Part shown: one piece after another, positions 61,746 to 64,000 of the stretch
How the letters are laid out: every line of letters starts with the position of its first letter
Position numbering within the stretch: position 1 is the first letter of the stretch
NCBI GenBank assembly: GCA_944349635.1
Contig: CALVNH010000001.1
Coordinates: forward strand, 524,385 to 588,384
DNA length: 64,000 nucleotides
Direction of reading: 5' to 3'
Source of the DNA: an uncultured Clostridia bacterium
GTDB taxonomy: Bacteria; Bacillota; Clostridia; Christensenellales; CAG-917
Position numbers and translations under genes: made by a program
Notes under the pieces: model-generated
What the model was told of the DNA's origin: nothing
Database searches by the model: none
What the model saw: the letters and a program-made list of their open reading frames with translations, nothing else

Positions 61746-62690
61746 CTAAACAAAAGATACCGTCGTCGCGTTTTCTCCGCGGTCGCCCGCAACGGGCTGC
61801 GGCGGAAGGGTTCCGCCGTTGTCGGGCAGGGCGGTTTGTTTTCCGCGCAGAATGATTCTCGTCTGCGGAAGATAGGTGTCCTTGCGTATCCGTACCGTGC
61901 GCACGAGTTCCCCGTTCAGGAAATATTCGAGGTATCCTTCCGATTTCAGTCCCTGCCTTCCGTAGGAGTCTATCCTTTCTTCCCCGGGCGCCAGCGTATC
62001 GTCCTCGACGTACTCCGTTTTGTTGGGTATGGTTCCCGTGAGCTCCGAGCGGCGTCGGATTTTGGCTCCGCCCGAAACCCCCACGATTTCCGCGCTGAGG
62101 TATCGCCCGTCCGCCTTCATTTTCAGTGTGACGGGAGCGGAAAGAGTGTTGGCGAAACGCAAATCGCTTGCCGACGAAACCATGGCGTCGAAAGACGGCG
62201 CCACATAACTCACGGGAAGGGAATGCGGATGCACGCAGGTTATGCACAGGTCGGCGAGAAGAGCACAGTTGTATAGAGTGCTGGACACCTGACACACACC
62301 GCCGCCCGTACCTTCCACGTAAACGCCGTTTTCTATGATGTATGCAGTTTTGAAGCCGCGCGCGGCAGTTCTGCCGCCCACGGTGTCGTTGAAAGAGAAT
62401 TCGTCCTCCGGCAACACGACCGTACCGTCAATCAACCCGGCGGCGAGAGCGATGTTGTGTTTCCTGTTTTCGGAGCTGTCGCCGTAATAGGTGGAGAACC
62501 GCGCTATTACGGTCACTTCCGGGGTTTCCGCCTTTGCTTCAGGAGTTTTGTCCGTCATAGTGTATGATATGAAACACAGAGCGGATATGCAAACCGAAAA
62601 CAACACGGAAAACGCGCAAAAAAGTCCGTGGCGAAGGGCGTGTCCGATTTGAGCGTGATGCGTGCGAAACAGAAAAAATCCGCGTTTCAT
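61746..62690 (-). CDS. VanW/G5-domain surface protein
   Basis: The product is 314 residues. One N-terminal helix (about 20-42) anchors or exports it. Residues of about 55-190 are a VanW domain: ARFSTYYGDSSENRKHNI, FSFNDTVGGRT, and GTGGGVCQVSSTLYNCAL with the conserved Cys. A G5-like segment follows at about 225-285 (LTGTIPNKTEYVEDDTLAPG). Such proteins are linked to cell-wall binding in Gram-positives; a direct vancomycin role is not implied. The start at 62690 has no ribosome site. CATACT ends six bases before it, but the -35 is poor, so the leaderless call is weaker here. Confidence 0.88.
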   Translation of the reverse strand: MKRGFFLFRTHHAQIGHALRHGLFCAFSVLFSVCISALCFISYTMTDKTPEAKAETPEVTVIARFSTYYGDSSENRKHNIALAAGLIDGTVVLPEDEFSFNDTVGGRTAARGFKTAYIIENGVYVEGTGGGVCQVSSTLYNCALLADLCITCVHPHSLPVSYVAPSFDAMVSSASDLRFANTLSAPVTLKMKADGRYLSAEIVGVSGGAKIRRRSELTGTIPNKTEYVEDDTLAPGEERIDSYGRQGLKSEGYLEYFLNGELVRTVRIRKDTYLPQTRIILRGKQTALPDNGGTLPPQPVAGDRGENATTVSFV

Positions 62691-62727
62691 AGTGCTAGTA
62701 TGTGCGTGCCGCCGCGCATTATCCGTG

Positions 62728-62756
62728 TTGACACGGGTTATTGCTTATAATATAAT
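62728..62756 (+). promoter_or_regulatory. Promoter of the phospho-sugar mutase
   Basis: A perfect TTGACA (62728-62733), a 17-base spacer and a perfect TATAAT (62751-62756). The leader is about 55 bases with GAAGGAG before the gene. Confidence 0.85.
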
Positions 62757-62816
62757 TATAAGAAATAAAGGGAGTGTCTGTGCTCTGCAAAGAGTGCGGA
62801 AACCGAAGGAGAACGT

Positions 62817-64000
62817 ATGGATTATAAGGAAAGCTACGCGCTCTGGCTCGCCTCGGACGAGTTGACCGCAACGGAAAAAGCCGAACTTGAAAAAATGGAC
62901 GAAAACACCCGCAAGGAGTGTTTCTGGAATCCGCTGGAATTCGGCACGGCAGGTATGCGCGGAGTCATAGACCTCGGCACCAACAGAATGAACCGTTTTA
63001 CCGTAAAGCGCGCGACAAAAGGGCTTGCCGATTACATTCTGTCATTGGGTGCGGAAGCTGCCGCGAGAGGTGTGGTGATTGCTTACGACACCCGACGTTT
63101 TTCCAAAGAATTTGCCGTGGCGGCGGCGAAGGTGCTGGCTGCAAACGGTGTGGCGGTGAGGCTGTTCGAGGACGTAAGACCCGTGCCAGTATGCTCGTTC
63201 GCCATTCGCAAAACAGATGCGGTTGCCGGCATTATGATAACCGCGTCGCACAATCCGAAGATATATAACGGTTACAAGGTCTATGGCGACGACGGAGCAC
63301 AGATGTCGCCCGAAGCCACGGATAAAGTGGTCGAATACATATCAAAAACCCCTTATTTCGGCATTAAAGAGATTGACGCCGAGTTTGATGCGGAAAGCAT
63401 AAGAGGACTTGACAACGTCGAGGTCGCACCCTTCGTCACCGTCATGGGAGCGTCCGTCGACAACGCCTATTTCGACAGCATCGAAAAATTGAGCCTTTCC
63501 CCCGACGCGGTGAAAGCGTACGGCGGAAAGGTAAGAATCGTTTACACTCCCGTTCACGGCACGGGCTATATGCCCGTCACCGCCGTGTTGGGAAGAATGG
63601 GGCTCAACGTCACGGTGGTGCCAGAACAGGCGGTGCCCGACAGCGAATTTTCCACGGTACGCGTACCCAACCCCGAAGAGGCGGACACTTTGAGTATGGG
63701 CGTCGCGCTCGCGGACAAGATAGGCAGCGACGTCGTCATAGGCACCGACCCCGACGCAGACAGAATGGGCGTTGCCATACGCAACGACAAAGGTGAGTTC
63801 GTGTTGCTCAACGGCAACCGCATCGGCGTTCTGCTTGCCGATTACATAATGCGCAGAAAAAAGGACACGGGCACTCTTCCCGCAAACGGCGCTATCGTAA
63901 AGACCATAGTCACCACGGAGCTTGCGCGCAAAATAGCCGACTCGTACGGAGTCGCCACCTTCGACGTCCTCACCGGGTTCAAGTTCATCGGCGAAAAAAT
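62817..64000 (+). CDS. pgcA: Phospho-sugar mutase (alpha-phosphoglucomutase), 3' end outside window
   Basis: The first 394 codons are present. The N-terminus LWLASDELTATEKAELEKM and PLEFGTAGMRGVIDLGTNRMN match the long phosphoglucomutase group of Firmicutes. The phosphoserine loop is GIMITASHNPKIYNGYK near residue 141. The metal-binding DPDADRMG is near 311. The sugar-binding loop had not been reached at the edge. It interconverts glucose 1- and 6-phosphate, feeding UDP-glucose and galE-dependent pathways. GAAGGAGAAC sets the ATG start. Confidence 0.93.
   Translation, partial: MDYKESYALWLASDELTATEKAELEKMDENTRKECFWNPLEFGTAGMRGVIDLGTNRMNRFTVKRATKGLADYILSLGAEAAARGVVIAYDTRRFSKEFAVAAAKVLAANGVAVRLFEDVRPVPVCSFAIRKTDAVAGIMITASHNPKIYNGYKVYGDDGAQMSPEATDKVVEYISKTPYFGIKEIDAEFDAESIRGLDNVEVAPFVTVMGASVDNAYFDSIEKLSLSPDAVKAYGGKVRIVYTPVHGTGYMPVTAVLGRMGLNVTVVPEQAVPDSEFSTVRVPNPEEADTLSMGVALADKIGSDVVIGTDPDADRMGVAIRNDKGEFVLLNGNRIGVLLADYIMRRKKDTGTLPANGAIVKTIVTTELARKIADSYGVATFDVLTGFKFIGEK

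Noticed and set aside
1..64000. CRISPR arrays, insertion sequences, prophage genes, rRNA and tRNA genes
   Set aside because: I looked for spaced direct repeats, transposase motifs, inverted terminal repeats and tRNA-like cloverleafs and saw none that hold up. A covariance search for tRNA was not possible here.

Overview
The window reads as a moderately GC-rich chromosome segment of an endospore-forming, Gram-positive-type bacterium, most likely an uncultured Clostridia lineage. The evidence is a full-length SpoIIE with its phosphatase domain, the spoIIE-tilS-hpt order, the glmU-pth-mfd-foldase order, lipobox lipoproteins, strong Shine-Dalgarno sites, a type IV pilus cluster with no outer-membrane secretin, and a VanW-type protein. 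I saw no rRNA, tRNA, insertion sequence, prophage or CRISPR array. Species-level placement is not possible from the sequence alone.

Region 1 (1-14 kb) is a type IV pilus locus. A sigma-A-like promoter precedes pilC, pilM-, pilN- and pilO-like genes, a 1124-residue pilus-associated protein, two minor prepilins and the prepilin peptidase. The assembly ATPase pilB has its own promoter and is followed by three class III-type prepilins. No PilT-like retraction ATPase is present. Region 2 (14-18.5 kb) holds a large repeat-rich lipoprotein on the minus strand and two tandem small cysteine-rich genes. The first of these seems to have lost its start through a one-base shift.

Region 3 (18.5-27.2 kb) is accessory metabolism and transport: an N-acetylhexosamine-1-kinase-like gene with galE, a TetR regulator divergent from a heterodimeric ABC exporter, and a GPH-type sugar symporter. 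Region 4 (27.4-35.5 kb) is a complete arginine operon, argGHCJBDF, behind a consensus promoter and a helically phased array of TGCATA/TATGCA boxes. Region 5 (35.6-43.4 kb) is the conserved glmU-pth-mfd block. Its GlmU has an eroded uridylyltransferase domain, and the block is followed by a foldase-like lipoprotein.

Region 6 (43.5-53.5 kb) has an alpha/beta hydrolase divergent from a tyrosine-phosphatase-like gene, and two divergent ion-transporter-superfamily permeases. One permease is controlled by a riboswitch with terminator that looks like yybP-ykoY (Mn2+). Then come uraA-upp behind a leader peptide and terminator, a PflX-like radical SAM gene, and a CofE-like ligase. Region 7 (53.7-64 kb) is housekeeping: spoIIE, tilS, hpt, cca, rmuC, a PHP phosphoesterase, a VanW/G5 protein and the start of a phospho-sugar mutase.

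A recurring feature is promoters whose -10 hexamer lies 6-7 bases before the start codon with no Shine-Dalgarno. At least seven genes show this layout, which predicts leaderless mRNAs. The observations I consider most worth following are these leaderless promoters, the uraA leader peptide/terminator, the phased arginine boxes, the reduced GlmU and the frameshifted Cys-rich gene.
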